Source of the DNA: Anderseniella sp963787895
GTDB taxonomy: Bacteria > Pseudomonadota > Alphaproteobacteria > Rhizobiales > Aestuariivirgaceae
Direction: 5' to 3'
Assembly: GCA_963787895.1 (NCBI GenBank)
Contig: CAWBEX010000008.1
Coordinates: 310,001 to 374,000, forward strand
DNA: 64,000 nt
Positions 1 through 8,523 of the stretch are shown here, piece by piece. The position numbers and the translations under genes are program-made. Below the pieces are notes generated by a model, which searched no databases, had not been told where the DNA came from, and worked only from the letters and a program-made list of their open reading frames with translations. How positions within the stretch are numbered: position 1 is the first letter of the stretch; each line of letters starts with the position of its first letter.

Positions 1-456
1 AAGAGATTGTACCGCGAAGTGTTCCTGCACTTCAGCCAATTCTTGTGCATTTGCGCCCAGTTTCCGGTTGAGCACATCTAGTACCTGCATCCCCACTTCG
101 GGAAATTCAGCACAAAGCCGCATGAAAACCGATTGTTCCAGCACAACGGCGACGATCTCTGTCTTGGCGTTCAATGTCACCTGATACGGCAAGCCGGCGA
201 TCATTGAATGTTCGCCAAACATTGATCCCGGACCCGCCAGCGCCAGAACTCCACCTGTCTCTGGATTGATCACGACACCGTCACCTTCCTTGATGACGAT
301 GGCATGGGTCGACTCATCACCTGCTTCAAACACTGTTCTACCAGCCGGCACCACAAGTTCCTCGGATGAAAACAGCAATGTTTGCAGATGCGCCTTGGCA
401 ACAGATTCAAACAGCGGGAGTTGCTGCAGCAGATCTACGGCAGAACGAACATTCAT
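1..456 (-). CDS. Cyclic-nucleotide-binding-domain protein (3' end cut by window edge)
   Basis: The 152 visible codons read as a Crp/PKA-type cNMP-binding beta-roll: an N-terminal helix, strands rich in V/I/G, and the cassette FGEHSMIAGLPYQVT at about residues 80-94. In cAMP/cGMP-binding members this cassette normally carries PR-A-A/T, with the Arg holding the cyclic phosphate. Here the position is Tyr91, so cyclic nucleotide binding is doubtful. No DNA-binding helix is visible, but the C-terminus lies outside the window. The ATG is 34 bp downstream of the response regulator on the same strand, so the two are probably co-transcribed. In Brucella, from memory, the OtpR regulator gene is followed by a PKA-regulatory-subunit-like gene, which fits this pairing. 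The specific role is unknown. Confidence 0.8.
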   Translation of the reverse strand, partial: MNVRSAVDLLQQLPLFESVAKAHLQTLLFSSEELVVPAGRTVFEAGDESTHAIVIKEGDGVVINPETGGVLALAGPGSMFGEHSMIAGLPYQVTLNAKTEIVAVVLEQSVFMRLCAEFPEVGMQVLDVLNRKLGANAQELAEVQEHFAVQSL

Positions 457-490
457 ACTTTAACTCTGTGACATCAAGATTTCCGGCTGT

Positions 491-1177
491 TCATGGTACT
501 AACTTGTAGCCACCAGCTTCGGTAACAAGCAATTGGGCATGCGAAGGATCAACTTCGATTTTCTGACGCAACCTGTAAATATGTGTTTCAAGCGTATGGG
601 TCGTAACACCTGCATTGTAGCCCCAAACCTCATGCAGCAGAACATCGCGTCCAATAACCTTATCACCCGCACGATAAAGAAACTTGAGAATAGAGGTTTC
701 CTTCTCGGTCAACCTGATTTTCTTGTCATCATCTGTCAGCAGCAACTTGGCACTCGGCTTGAAGGTGTAGGGTCCGATCTTGAATACCGCGTCTTCGCTT
801 TGTTCATGCTGCCGGAGCTGGGAGCGAATTCGAGCGAGCAGCACCGCAAACTTGAACGGCTTGGTGACGTAGTCATTTGCACCTGCATCAAGGCCCAGAA
901 TGGTATCGGCATCCGAGTCTTCTGCTGTGAGCATAATCACAGGGCCACGATACCCGTTCTTTCGCATAATCTTGCAGGCTTCTCTACCATCCAGATCTGG
1001 CATGTTCACATCCAGAATGACCAAGTCTACAAGTTCAGCTTTGAGGTGATTCACCGCTGGCAATCCGCCACTTGCCGTTGCAACCAGGAAGTCATCGTGC
1101 AAGGAGAACTGCTCAGCAATAGTTTCTCGCAAGGCGTCATCATCATCAACAATGAGTATCTTTTTCTTGGTGCTCAT
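491..1177 (-). CDS. cenR: OmpR-family response regulator, CenR/OtpR-like
   Basis: 228 aa from the ATG at 1177. A TTG three codons upstream could also open the frame, but ATG-S-T-K fits the family better. The receiver domain (about 4-118) has the acidic pocket DDDD at 11-14, phospho-acceptor Asp56 in VILDVNMPD and the switch lysine in YVTKPF. The winged-helix output domain (about 135-228) contains TLETHIYRLRQKIE and ends in GGYKLVP. From memory the protein closely resembles Caulobacter CenR and Brucella OtpR, which control cell-envelope genes and lie near leuS and the origin, as here. The divergent neighbour is an L,D-transpeptidase, a plausible envelope target. Family certain; the name CenR is an inference from sequence and position. 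Confidence 0.85.
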   Translation of the reverse strand: MSTKKKILIVDDDDALRETIAEQFSLHDDFLVATASGGLPAVNHLKAELVDLVILDVNMPDLDGREACKIMRKNGYRGPVIMLTAEDSDADTILGLDAGANDYVTKPFKFAVLLARIRSQLRQHEQSEDAVFKIGPYTFKPSAKLLLTDDDKKIRLTEKETSILKFLYRAGDKVIGRDVLLHEVWGYNAGVTTHTLETHIYRLRQKIEVDPSHAQLLVTEAGGYKLVP

Positions 1178-1233
1178 ATCTGGCAAACCCTAAAACTGTT
1201 TATGGTTGAGCCCAATGTAGATTGCGCTGACCT

Positions 1234-1245
1234 GCTTTGCAAAGC
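1234..1245. promoter_or_regulatory. 12-bp perfect palindrome in the cenR/L,D-transpeptidase divergent gap
   Basis: GCTTTGCAAAGC is its own reverse complement and lies 15 bp before the L,D-transpeptidase start, in the 83-bp gap between divergent genes. Palindromes of this length occur by chance in a window this size, so operator function is only a possibility. Confidence 0.25.
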
Positions 1246-1260
1246 CCGCTAGTATCACGT

Positions 1261-1785
1261 ATGACCACTTTCAATCATCATTTTGCGATTAGACACGTTG
1301 CAGCCAATGAGCACATTGGCACACTTTCTCATGCCGGCAGGATGTATCCGTGCAGTTTGGGCAGATCGGGAGTGCTCCGGAACAAGAAAGAAGGCGACGG
1401 CGCAACCCCGTCAGGAGTCTGGCCGCTGCGTCAGGTGTTGTACCGGCCAGACCGGGTGTTCCGGCCAAACACTTCTCTCCCGGTTCTTCCTCTCTCGCCT
1501 TCAATGGGATGGTGTGACGACCCTGAGTCACCCAGTTACAACCAACCGATTGAACTGCCGTTCCAGGCAAGTCACGAGCGGTTGTGGCGTGATGACAGTC
1601 TTTACGATTTGCTGGTAGTGCTCGGCCATAATGACAATCCGCCGGTTCCAGGCCGGGGCAGTGCAATCTTCATGCATTTGAGACGTCCGGATCTGGGCCC
1701 TACCGAGGGCTGCATCGCATTGGACAAGCTGCAATTGCTTCATCTCTTGCGCGCTGCCAGCCGGAAGACACTACTTGTAATCTGA
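1261..1785 (+). CDS. L,D-transpeptidase (YkuD) family protein
   Basis: 174 aa from the ATG at 1261; an in-frame start at 1237 is possible but less likely. YkuD catalytic signature: His139 in FMHLRR and the nucleophile Cys151 in GPTEGCIAL. The wider family has S/T-H/x-G-C. L,D-transpeptidases make 3-3 cross-links in peptidoglycan or attach proteins to it. This short form (COG3786-like) has no signal peptide or membrane segment that I can see, so its route to the periplasm is unclear. It is divergent from the envelope-type response regulator and convergent with yggS, with 13 bp between stops. Confidence 0.88.
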   Translation: MTTFNHHFAIRHVAANEHIGTLSHAGRMYPCSLGRSGVLRNKKEGDGATPSGVWPLRQVLYRPDRVFRPNTSLPVLPLSPSMGWCDDPESPSYNQPIELPFQASHERLWRDDSLYDLLVVLGHNDNPPVPGRGSAIFMHLRRPDLGPTEGCIALDKLQLLHLLRAASRKTLLVI

Positions 1786-1798
1786 CTTGCGCTCGAGA

Positions 1799-2464
1799 TT
1801 AGCCGCGCGAGCCAAAAATCGCACTACCCACCCGAACGTGGGTAGCACCGCATAGGATTGCGGTTTCATAATCACCGCTCATGCCCATGGAGAGTTTTGA
1901 CAAGCCGTTCCTTTGGGCCATGTTCGCGGTCATCTCAAAATACTTTAGTGGATCTTTGTCAGCTGGGGGGATGCACATCAGCCCAACAACGTTCAGACCA
2001 TGGGTTACTCGGCATTGCTCGACAAATGTGTCCACTGCATCGGGTTCAATCCCGGCTTTCTGCTCTTCCAGTCCAACATTGACCTGAACAAACACTTCAA
2101 GTTGCCGATTTGCTGCCCGCATCTCGTTTGCAAGAATGCGCGCCAGTTTTTCCCGGTCCAGCGTCTGTATACAGTCGAACAGCTGCACTGCATCCTTTGC
2201 CTTGTTTGTTTGCAGAGGGCCAATCAGATGCAGCTGTGTATTTGGGTATTTCTGTTTCAAATTCGGCCACTTGCCCTGTGATTCTTGCACCCGGTTTTCG
2301 CCGAACACACGATGCTGGGCGCGAAGCACCGGTTCAATGTCATCTGCACCAAAGGTTTTTGATACGGCGATCAGAGTTATATCTTCGGGTTCTCGGCCGC
2401 TCCGGGTCGCCGCATCGGCGATGTTGTCGATTACTCGCTTCAATCTGTCGTGTACTTGATTCAT
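1799..2464 (-). CDS. yggS: YggS/PROSC-family pyridoxal-phosphate homeostasis protein
   Basis: 221 aa from the ATG at 2464 (MNQVHDRLKR). The frame stays open further upstream, but that extension has no family resemblance. The PLP lysine is Lys36 in LIAVSKTFGA. Other family blocks are FGENRVQE, LHLIGPLQTNK and the C-terminal SMGMSGDYETAI...VRVGSAIFG. The family is a single-domain alanine-racemase-like barrel that binds PLP without catalytic turnover and helps PLP and amino-acid homeostasis in the cytoplasm. It is divergent from leuS by 95 bp, a common alphaproteobacterial arrangement. Confidence 0.93.
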   Translation of the reverse strand: MNQVHDRLKRVIDNIADAATRSGREPEDITLIAVSKTFGADDIEPVLRAQHRVFGENRVQESQGKWPNLKQKYPNTQLHLIGPLQTNKAKDAVQLFDCIQTLDREKLARILANEMRAANRQLEVFVQVNVGLEEQKAGIEPDAVDTFVEQCRVTHGLNVVGLMCIPPADKDPLKYFEMTANMAQRNGLSKLSMGMSGDYETAILCGATHVRVGSAIFGSRG

Positions 2465-2559
2465 ACGCTTCCAGCTTGTCTGGCTTGCCCGCCTGCGTGC
2501 TTCCTGATACTGCACTGGCACAATAATTCCTTGTCAGACCAGCAGGCATATCACAAGAA

Positions 2560-5169
2560 ATGTCCATCGAAAGATACAATCCTCGCACCGTCGAAGCAAA
2601 GTGGCAGAAAGCCTGGCAGAAGGAAGGCAGCTTCCTGGCAAGCAACACATCCAGCAAACCGAAATACTACGTACTGGAGATGTTCCCTTACCCGTCTGGG
2701 CGCATCCACATGGGCCATGTGCGCAACTACACCATGGGCGATGTGATTGCCCGCTTTCGCAAGGCCTGCGGCTACAACGTGCTGCATCCAATGGGGTGGG
2801 ATGCATTCGGCATGCCGGCTGAAAATGCGGCAATGCAGAACAACGTACACCCCAGAACGTGGACATACGAAAACATTGCGACCATGCGCGGCCAACTGAA
2901 ATCAATGGGCCTTGCCATTGACTGGACGCGCGAGTTTGCCACTTGCGATCCGGAATACTATGGACACGAACAGCGTATGTTCATCGAGTTCTGGAAGGCC
3001 GGTTTAGTGGAGCGCAAGGTCTCCGTGGTGAACTGGGATCCGGTGGATCAAACAGTCCTGGCGAATGAACAAGTCATAGACGGGCGCGGTTGGCGCTCCG
3101 GCGCGCCAGTTGAAAAGCGCGAACTGGCACAATGGTTCCTCAAGATCTCAGACATGTCAGACGAGCTGTTGACAGCACTCGACACCTTGACGAACTGGCC
3201 TGAAAAAGTGCGTCTGATGCAGCGAAACTGGATCGGCAAATCGGAGGGTTTAAGGTTCTCATTCGCACTTGAAGATGAAGCTGGCAATTCGTTGGATGAC
3301 AGACTGACCGTTTATACAACCCGCCATGACACAATCTTCGGTGCAAGTTTCTGCGCGATATCTGCGGACCATGAGTTGACGCGCAAGGCAGCTGAGAGTT
3401 CGCAAGCGGTTAAGGCTTTCCAGAAAGAATCTGCCGCACTTGGTACTAGTGAAGAGGCTATTGAACGTGCCGAAAAGAAAGGCATCCCGCTTGGGGTTTA
3501 TGCGCGCCATCCATTCATCGCCGACAGACGTCTGCCGGTTTATGCAGCCAATTTCGTACTAATTGGGTATGGCGAAGGCGCGGTATTTGGTTGTCCCGCG
3601 CATGATCAGCGTGATCTGGATTTTGCCCGCAAGTATGGACTTGATGTTGTTCCCGTTGTTGCACCGATAGGGTCGGATGCAGCTTCTATCGAGGTTGGCG
3701 ATACCGCAATTCTGGACAAAGATCATTCTGCAGTTCACATGATCAATTCGGACTTCCTGGACGGCATGTCGGTGAGCGATGCCAAGGCTGAAGTGGCGCG
3801 CCGGATGCAAGCCTTGGGCATTGGTGAACCACGAACCAACTTCCGCTTGCGTGACTGGGGCGTTTCACGGCAGCGATATTGGGGTTGTCCAATTCCGTTC
3901 ATTCACTGCGACAAATGTGGAATTGTTGATGTACCATTCGAAGATCTGCCAGTCAGATTGCCGGAGGACATTACGTTTGACAAACCAGGCAATCCTTTGG
4001 AACGCCACATCGAGTGGAAGTCGGTTCCATGCCCCAAGTGTGGCAGCGCCGCGCACCGTGAAACCGACACCTTCGATACTTTCATTGATTCCTCCTGGTA
4101 CTTCGCCCGCTTCTGCTCGCCGGACGCAAGCGAGCCAGTAGATATGGATGCTGCGAAGTATTGGATGCCTGTAGATCAGTACATCGGCGGCATCGAACAT
4201 GCCATTTTGCATCTGCTGTATTCACGCTTTTTTGTTAGGGCGATGCGCAAGGTTGGTCATGTTGATTTTGATGAACCTTTCAAGTCCCTGTTCACCCAAG
4301 GCATGGTCATTCATGAAACATTTCGGACTGGAAATGGTGATTGGGTAATGCCTGCTGAAGTTGCGCGCGAGGGTGATGGCTGGATCCGCGTGGAAGATGG
4401 CAAGCCTGTAGTTTCGGGCCCAGCGGAAAAGATGTCCAAGTCGAAAAAGAACGTCATAGACCCTGACGACATAATTGCGCAGTACGGCGCTGATACTGCC
4501 CGTTGGTTCATGTTGTCTGACACTCCACCGGAGCGTGATATTGAGTGGACTGAGTCTGGTGTTACTGGCGCCTGGCGCTTTGTTCAGCGTGTTTGGCGCC
4601 TCGTCAACCATTTTTCAGGAGATCCGCAGCCGATAATGGCGTCTGTGCTTGCTGGTATATCAGACAGCTCAGCTATTGAACTTCGGCGGGCAACTCATGG
4701 GGCGATCGCTGCTGTTCGAGATGATATCGAGAACCTCAGATTCAACAGGGCAATTGCGCGTGTCTATGAACTGGTGAATTCTTTGGCTGCATCAGTTGCA
4801 TCGCCTCTAGTTTCCAGCGAAGTCAAATTGGCGCAATCAGAAGCCGTTGTTCGCCTTGTTCAGCTATTTGCACCGATGATGCCGCATCTTGGTGAGGAGT
4901 GCTGGCAGGTTCTAGGTCAAAAAGGTCTAGTTTGTGAGTGCGAGTGGCCTGTTCATGATCCGGATTTGCTGGCGTCTGACAAAGTGACGTTGGTAGTACA
5001 GATCAATGGCAAGAAACGTGCTGAGTTGGAGTTTGCCAAGGGGTCTGATGATGCAAGTGTTGAACGTGCATGCCTTGAAGATGAAAATGTGGTACGAAAT
5101 CTTCAGGGTCTTTCGGTTCGAAAAGTGATTGTGGTGCCTGACAGACTGGTCAATATTGTTGCCGGATGA
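2560..5169 (+). CDS. leuS: Leucyl-tRNA synthetase
   Basis: 869 aa, normal length. Class I synthetase charging tRNA-Leu. The HIGH-type motif is HMGH in PYPSGRIHMGHVRNY (about 43-57). An editing (CP1) insert follows (TTRHDTIFGASF and GCPAHDQRD). The zinc-finger-like cysteines are HCDKCG and CPKCGS. The signature loop is EKMSKSKKNV near residue 627, followed by a C-terminal anticodon-binding region. First gene of leuS-lptE-holA; its stop overlaps the lptE start by four bases. It is transcribed toward the predicted origin, head-on to replication. Confidence 0.98.
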   Translation: MSIERYNPRTVEAKWQKAWQKEGSFLASNTSSKPKYYVLEMFPYPSGRIHMGHVRNYTMGDVIARFRKACGYNVLHPMGWDAFGMPAENAAMQNNVHPRTWTYENIATMRGQLKSMGLAIDWTREFATCDPEYYGHEQRMFIEFWKAGLVERKVSVVNWDPVDQTVLANEQVIDGRGWRSGAPVEKRELAQWFLKISDMSDELLTALDTLTNWPEKVRLMQRNWIGKSEGLRFSFALEDEAGNSLDDRLTVYTTRHDTIFGASFCAISADHELTRKAAESSQAVKAFQKESAALGTSEEAIERAEKKGIPLGVYARHPFIADRRLPVYAANFVLIGYGEGAVFGCPAHDQRDLDFARKYGLDVVPVVAPIGSDAASIEVGDTAILDKDHSAVHMINSDFLDGMSVSDAKAEVARRMQALGIGEPRTNFRLRDWGVSRQRYWGCPIPFIHCDKCGIVDVPFEDLPVRLPEDITFDKPGNPLERHIEWKSVPCPKCGSAAHRETDTFDTFIDSSWYFARFCSPDASEPVDMDAAKYWMPVDQYIGGIEHAILHLLYSRFFVRAMRKVGHVDFDEPFKSLFTQGMVIHETFRTGNGDWVMPAEVAREGDGWIRVEDGKPVVSGPAEKMSKSKKNVIDPDDIIAQYGADTARWFMLSDTPPERDIEWTESGVTGAWRFVQRVWRLVNHFSGDPQPIMASVLAGISDSSAIELRRATHGAIAAVRDDIENLRFNRAIARVYELVNSLAASVASPLVSSEVKLAQSEAVVRLVQLFAPMMPHLGEECWQVLGQKGLVCECEWPVHDPDLLASDKVTLVVQINGKKRAELEFAKGSDDASVERACLEDENVVRNLQGLSVRKVIVVPDRLVNIVAG

Positions 5170-5678
5170 ACAAGTTCATGAAACATATTCTGGTTGTGTG
5201 CGGGATGTGCACTGCATTGAGCCTGACAGCATGCGGATACCAACCACTGTACGCAACGCGTGATGACGGTTCTTCCGTCGCTGGTGATCTGTCTCGTGTC
5301 AGTGTACAGCAGCAGGACACTCGAGTTGGGCAGCTTGTCCGCAACGAGTTTGTGCAGTCTACACGACCTGCAGGAGTTGAGGCAGAAAACCGATACTTCC
5401 TGAAGTTTGCCACCAAAGGCAGTTCGCAAACCTTGATTGACACTTCTGATACGGTTCACCGGCGTTTGGCGTACAATCTGGCTGCAGATTTTCACCTTGT
5501 CGATGCCAGCACACAGCAAACCGTGTTTTCTGGACGGGCATTCAGCAAGGTTCCTTATGATCGGTTGAGTGCGTCGTTTGCCAATGTTCAGGCAAGGGTG
5601 AATGCAGAGGAGCAGGCTGCGAGGCAAGTTGGTCAGGAGATGCGCACGAGGGTTGCTGCCTACTTGAGTAAGCCGTGA
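5166..5678 (+). CDS. lptE: LPS-assembly lipoprotein LptE
   Basis: 170 aa. A lipoprotein signal peptide ends in the lipobox L-T-A-C with Cys23, followed by GYQPLY, the usual start of alphaproteobacterial LptE proteins. LptE plugs the LptD barrel in the outer membrane and helps deliver lipopolysaccharide to the surface. The ATGA overlap with leuS and the holA gene 25 bp downstream reproduce the conserved leuS-lptE-holA order, which supports the name because sequence conservation in LptE is low. Confidence 0.88.
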   Translation: MNKFMKHILVVCGMCTALSLTACGYQPLYATRDDGSSVAGDLSRVSVQQQDTRVGQLVRNEFVQSTRPAGVEAENRYFLKFATKGSSQTLIDTSDTVHRRLAYNLAADFHLVDASTQQTVFSGRAFSKVPYDRLSASFANVQARVNAEEQAARQVGQEMRTRVAAYLSKP

Positions 5679-5703
5679 GCCAGACATTCTTGGTTTATCC
5701 GAT

Positions 5704-6735
5704 ATGAGTTTGGTGAAGGCACAGGCTTTCAGGTCGACTTTTAACTCCGGTCAGGGGAAGTTTGCTGGATCGCTGTTTTGCGGTCCGAATTTTGATTTGG
5801 TGAACCGTTTGAAGGCCCAGGCCGTTTCTGATTTTTTGTCTCTTTATCCCGATGCTGATGTTGCCAGGCTGCTGGATGCTGATCTTGGAAGCGATCCAGG
5901 AAAACTCCTTGAGGAGTTGCAGTCGACTTCCTTGTTTGGAAATCAAAAGCTGGTTGTTTTAGATGCTGCTACTAATGTGTCTTACAAGGCATGCATCGGC
6001 GCGATCACAGCCGGCTTTTCCGGTGGCAAATTGCTGGTCGCAGCCGGTGATCTCAAGAAGAGTTCTCCGCTGAGAAAGGAATTCGAGGCTTCACCGGAAC
6101 TGGCAGCGGTCATATGCTACGAGCAAAGTCATAGTGAGTTGGTAGCTTTCGTTCGCAGTCAGTTGTCTGCAAACAAAATCATGGCCACCGATGATGTTGC
6201 TGACTTCCTGGTACGTGCGGTTGATGGCAACCCCGCATTGTTGGAAAGTGAAGTGGCCAAACTTGCTTGCTTTGCTTCAGGTCAGGAGAATATTACCGCC
6301 GCCGAAGCTGCGATGGTTGTATCAGGGAATGAATCTTCATCGTTTGATGCGTTGGTAGATTCACTGTTCGTGCAGGGCCCCGGAGAGTCTTTGTCGCTGA
6401 TGGAAACCATGAAGACCCAGGGACAAAGCGCTGCTGCCGTGGTTGTTGCCGTTACCAATCATTTTGCTTTGCTGTCTGATATGGCAGGAGCTCTTGAAAG
6501 CGGTGGGAGGGTTGAGGCGATTGTCGATAGATGGAAACCCCCTGTCTTCTTCAAGCGGAAGTCTGCCATTGTTGAACAACTCGGATGTGTTGATTCATCG
6601 GTGCTGGTGTCGCTATCAGGTCGGTTGCAGGATATTAACAAGCAAGTACGGTTGCACCCTGATTTGGGTTGGGTTCTGGCTGAGAGATTTGTTCTCTCTC
6701 TAGCCAGTGTCTTGAAGCGGATGCGCAATGAATAA
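5704..6735 (+). CDS. holA: DNA polymerase III delta subunit
   Basis: 343 aa, usual length. HolA opens the beta clamp and forms part of the clamp-loader ring. Identification rests on the overall pattern: N-terminal degenerate AAA-like part with FCGPNFDLV, then LLEELQSTSLFGNQKLVVLD, the helical middle and a C-terminal collar region. Position after lptE and convergent with parB (7 bp between stops) is typical of alphaproteobacteria. Starts at ATG 5704, 25 bp after the lptE stop. Confidence 0.93.
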   Translation: MSLVKAQAFRSTFNSGQGKFAGSLFCGPNFDLVNRLKAQAVSDFLSLYPDADVARLLDADLGSDPGKLLEELQSTSLFGNQKLVVLDAATNVSYKACIGAITAGFSGGKLLVAAGDLKKSSPLRKEFEASPELAAVICYEQSHSELVAFVRSQLSANKIMATDDVADFLVRAVDGNPALLESEVAKLACFASGQENITAAEAAMVVSGNESSSFDALVDSLFVQGPGESLSLMETMKTQGQSAAAVVVAVTNHFALLSDMAGALESGGRVEAIVDRWKPPVFFKRKSAIVEQLGCVDSSVLVSLSGRLQDINKQVRLHPDLGWVLAERFVLSLASVLKRMRNE

Positions 6736-6742
6736 ATTTAAC

Positions 6743-7621
6743 TCAGAATTTGACTCCGAGCTTTGTGCATATATTTTCGAGTTGTTCTAACTTTTTGTAA
6801 TGTATAACTAATTTCCCTCTTTCATTAGTTCGTGCATCAATTGAGATCTTCAATCCCAATGCTTCACTCAGCATCTTTTCGACAGTTGAGACATCATTTG
6901 ACTGTGGTTTTTGCGAGGACTTGTTCGGCTTCTCTTCACTCGCCTTTTTGGCCATCATTTCAGCCTGTCGAACTGACAGACCCAATGCTAGGATTTTTTG
7001 TGCCAGGGCCTGAGGGTCAGGAGTTGCGATCAGCGCTCGCGCATGGCCGGCAGTTATTTTCCCTTCCCGCAACATTTCTTGAATTGTCTTAGGCAGGGTG
7101 TTCAGTCTGAGCGTGTTGGCAATATGACTGCGACTCTTGCCTATAACATCGGCGAGTTGCTGTTGTGTATAATCGAACTGATCTATGAGCTGTTGATAGC
7201 CCATTGCTTCTTCCACCGGGTTCAAATCACTGCGCTGAACGTTTTCGATGATGGCGATCTCAAGAACTTCCGGATCACTCAACTCTCTTACCAAGGCAGG
7301 TATTTCGTGCAAGCCTGCCAGTTGTGCAGCACGCCAGCGCCTTTCACCAGCGACGATTTGATATTTACCAGAAGCGTTATCCGGTCGTACAACTATGGGT
7401 TGTAGTACGCCACGTTCATGTATCGACTTGGCCAGATCCTGCAGGTCGGCATCACTAAACGATTTGCGCGGGTTCAGCGAGTTGCTCTTAATGAGCTCTA
7501 TCGGTAGTTCCTGGTAGGCGTTGTTGCTGTTGCTTTTCTGTGCCACCGGATCGACCAGAGTGTCTTCACCAATGAGTGCTGCCAGCCCTCTTCCCAGGCG
7601 TTTCTTTGGTAGTGCCGTCAT
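6743..7621 (-). CDS. parB: Chromosome-partitioning protein ParB
   Basis: 292 aa. ParB loads on parS sites and spreads as a CTP-dependent clamp. N-terminal KKRLGRGLAALIGED is typical of chromosomal ParB. The CTP-binding domain has GERRWRAA (about 92-99) and ENVQRSDLNPVEEA (about 122-135). The central helix-turn-helix that reads parS is near TQQQLADVIGKSRSHIANTL. The C-terminus is the dimerisation domain. It follows parA by 28 bp in one operon. Four parS-like sites lie within 5 kb (9058, 9417, 11071, 11968). Confidence 0.97.
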   Translation of the reverse strand: MTALPKKRLGRGLAALIGEDTLVDPVAQKSNSNNAYQELPIELIKSNSLNPRKSFSDADLQDLAKSIHERGVLQPIVVRPDNASGKYQIVAGERRWRAAQLAGLHEIPALVRELSDPEVLEIAIIENVQRSDLNPVEEAMGYQQLIDQFDYTQQQLADVIGKSRSHIANTLRLNTLPKTIQEMLREGKITAGHARALIATPDPQALAQKILALGLSVRQAEMMAKKASEEKPNKSSQKPQSNDVSTVEKMLSEALGLKISIDARTNERGKLVIHYKKLEQLENICTKLGVKF

Positions 7622-7649
7622 CTATTTGAATCTCGTTTGTTTTGTTTCT

Positions 7650-8492
7650 CTAGGCGGCGCGCAGAGAGCGCTCGCGGCGAATTATTTCGGAGGCGAGTCG
7701 AATATAAGCCTGCGAACCAGCACAAGTGTTGTCGTACAACAACACAGGCTTTCCATATGAAGGCGCCTCCGAAACACGAACATTTCGCGGTATGACCGTT
7801 TCATAAACTTTTGAGCCAAGCACGCCCCTGACATCTTGCGCCACTTGTTCCGACAATGAGTTCCGGCGGTCGAACATGGTCAACACAACGCCTTGAATCT
7901 CCAAACCGGGATTCAGGTTGGCTTTGACCCTATCAACCGTCTTCATCAATTGACTTAAACCTTCGAGCGCAAAGAACTCACATTGCAAGGGGACCAAAAT
8001 GGCATTTGCAGCTGATAGGGAATTGATCGTCAGCAAATTCAGCGACGGCGGGCAATCAACGAGGATGTATGTATACCGGGGTGCGGCCGGGTCCTTGTGC
8101 AGTTCAGCTATGGCATCCTTTAGTCTGTATGTCTTCCTGTCGATCTCGGCCAGCTCCAGTTCTGCGCCCAGAAGATCCATAGAGGACGGCGCGCAATCCA
8201 GTCCAGGAATTTCCGATTGTGCGATAGTGGACTTCAAGGAGGCGTCGCCAACCAGCATATGATACGTGGAGGCTTGTCCGGATTTGCGCGTGATACCAAG
8301 CCCTGTTGTTGCGTTACCCTGTGGATCAAGATCAATCACAAGAACACGTTCGCCAACGGCCGCCAATGCAGTTCCAAGGTTGATCGCGGTCGTGGTTTTA
8401 CCGACGCCGCCCTTTTGATTGGCGATTGCCAGGATTCTCGGAGCATCATTGTTCAGGTAACAGTTTGCTTGTTGTGACACGTTCGGCCTCAT
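7650..8492 (-). CDS. parA: Chromosome-partitioning ATPase ParA
   Basis: 280 aa. Deviant Walker A motif KGGVGKTTTAINL (about 27-39) with the signature lysine, Walker A' DLDPQGNAT and Walker B-like ILVDCPPSLNLL. ParA forms nucleoid-bound ATP dimers that ParB-parS complexes follow, moving sister origins apart. First gene of parAB, 31 bp after rsmG on the same strand. Length and motifs match chromosomal rather than plasmid ParA, which lack an N-terminal regulatory helix-turn-helix domain. Confidence 0.97.
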   Translation of the reverse strand: MRPNVSQQANCYLNNDAPRILAIANQKGGVGKTTTAINLGTALAAVGERVLVIDLDPQGNATTGLGITRKSGQASTYHMLVGDASLKSTIAQSEIPGLDCAPSSMDLLGAELELAEIDRKTYRLKDAIAELHKDPAAPRYTYILVDCPPSLNLLTINSLSAANAILVPLQCEFFALEGLSQLMKTVDRVKANLNPGLEIQGVVLTMFDRRNSLSEQVAQDVRGVLGSKVYETVIPRNVRVSEAPSYGKPVLLYDNTCAGSQAYIRLASEIIRRERSLRAA

Positions 8493-8523
8493 CTATCTCG
8501 AGAATACAGGCAGCATCGTCTGT

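Noticed and set aside
533..1252. A 239-codon plus-strand frame opposite the response regulator
   Set aside because: Antisense shadow; the minus-strand frame has all response-regulator motifs.
5103..5687. A 194-codon minus-strand frame opposite lptE
   Set aside because: LptE has a clear lipobox and conserved neighbours; the antisense frame resembles nothing.
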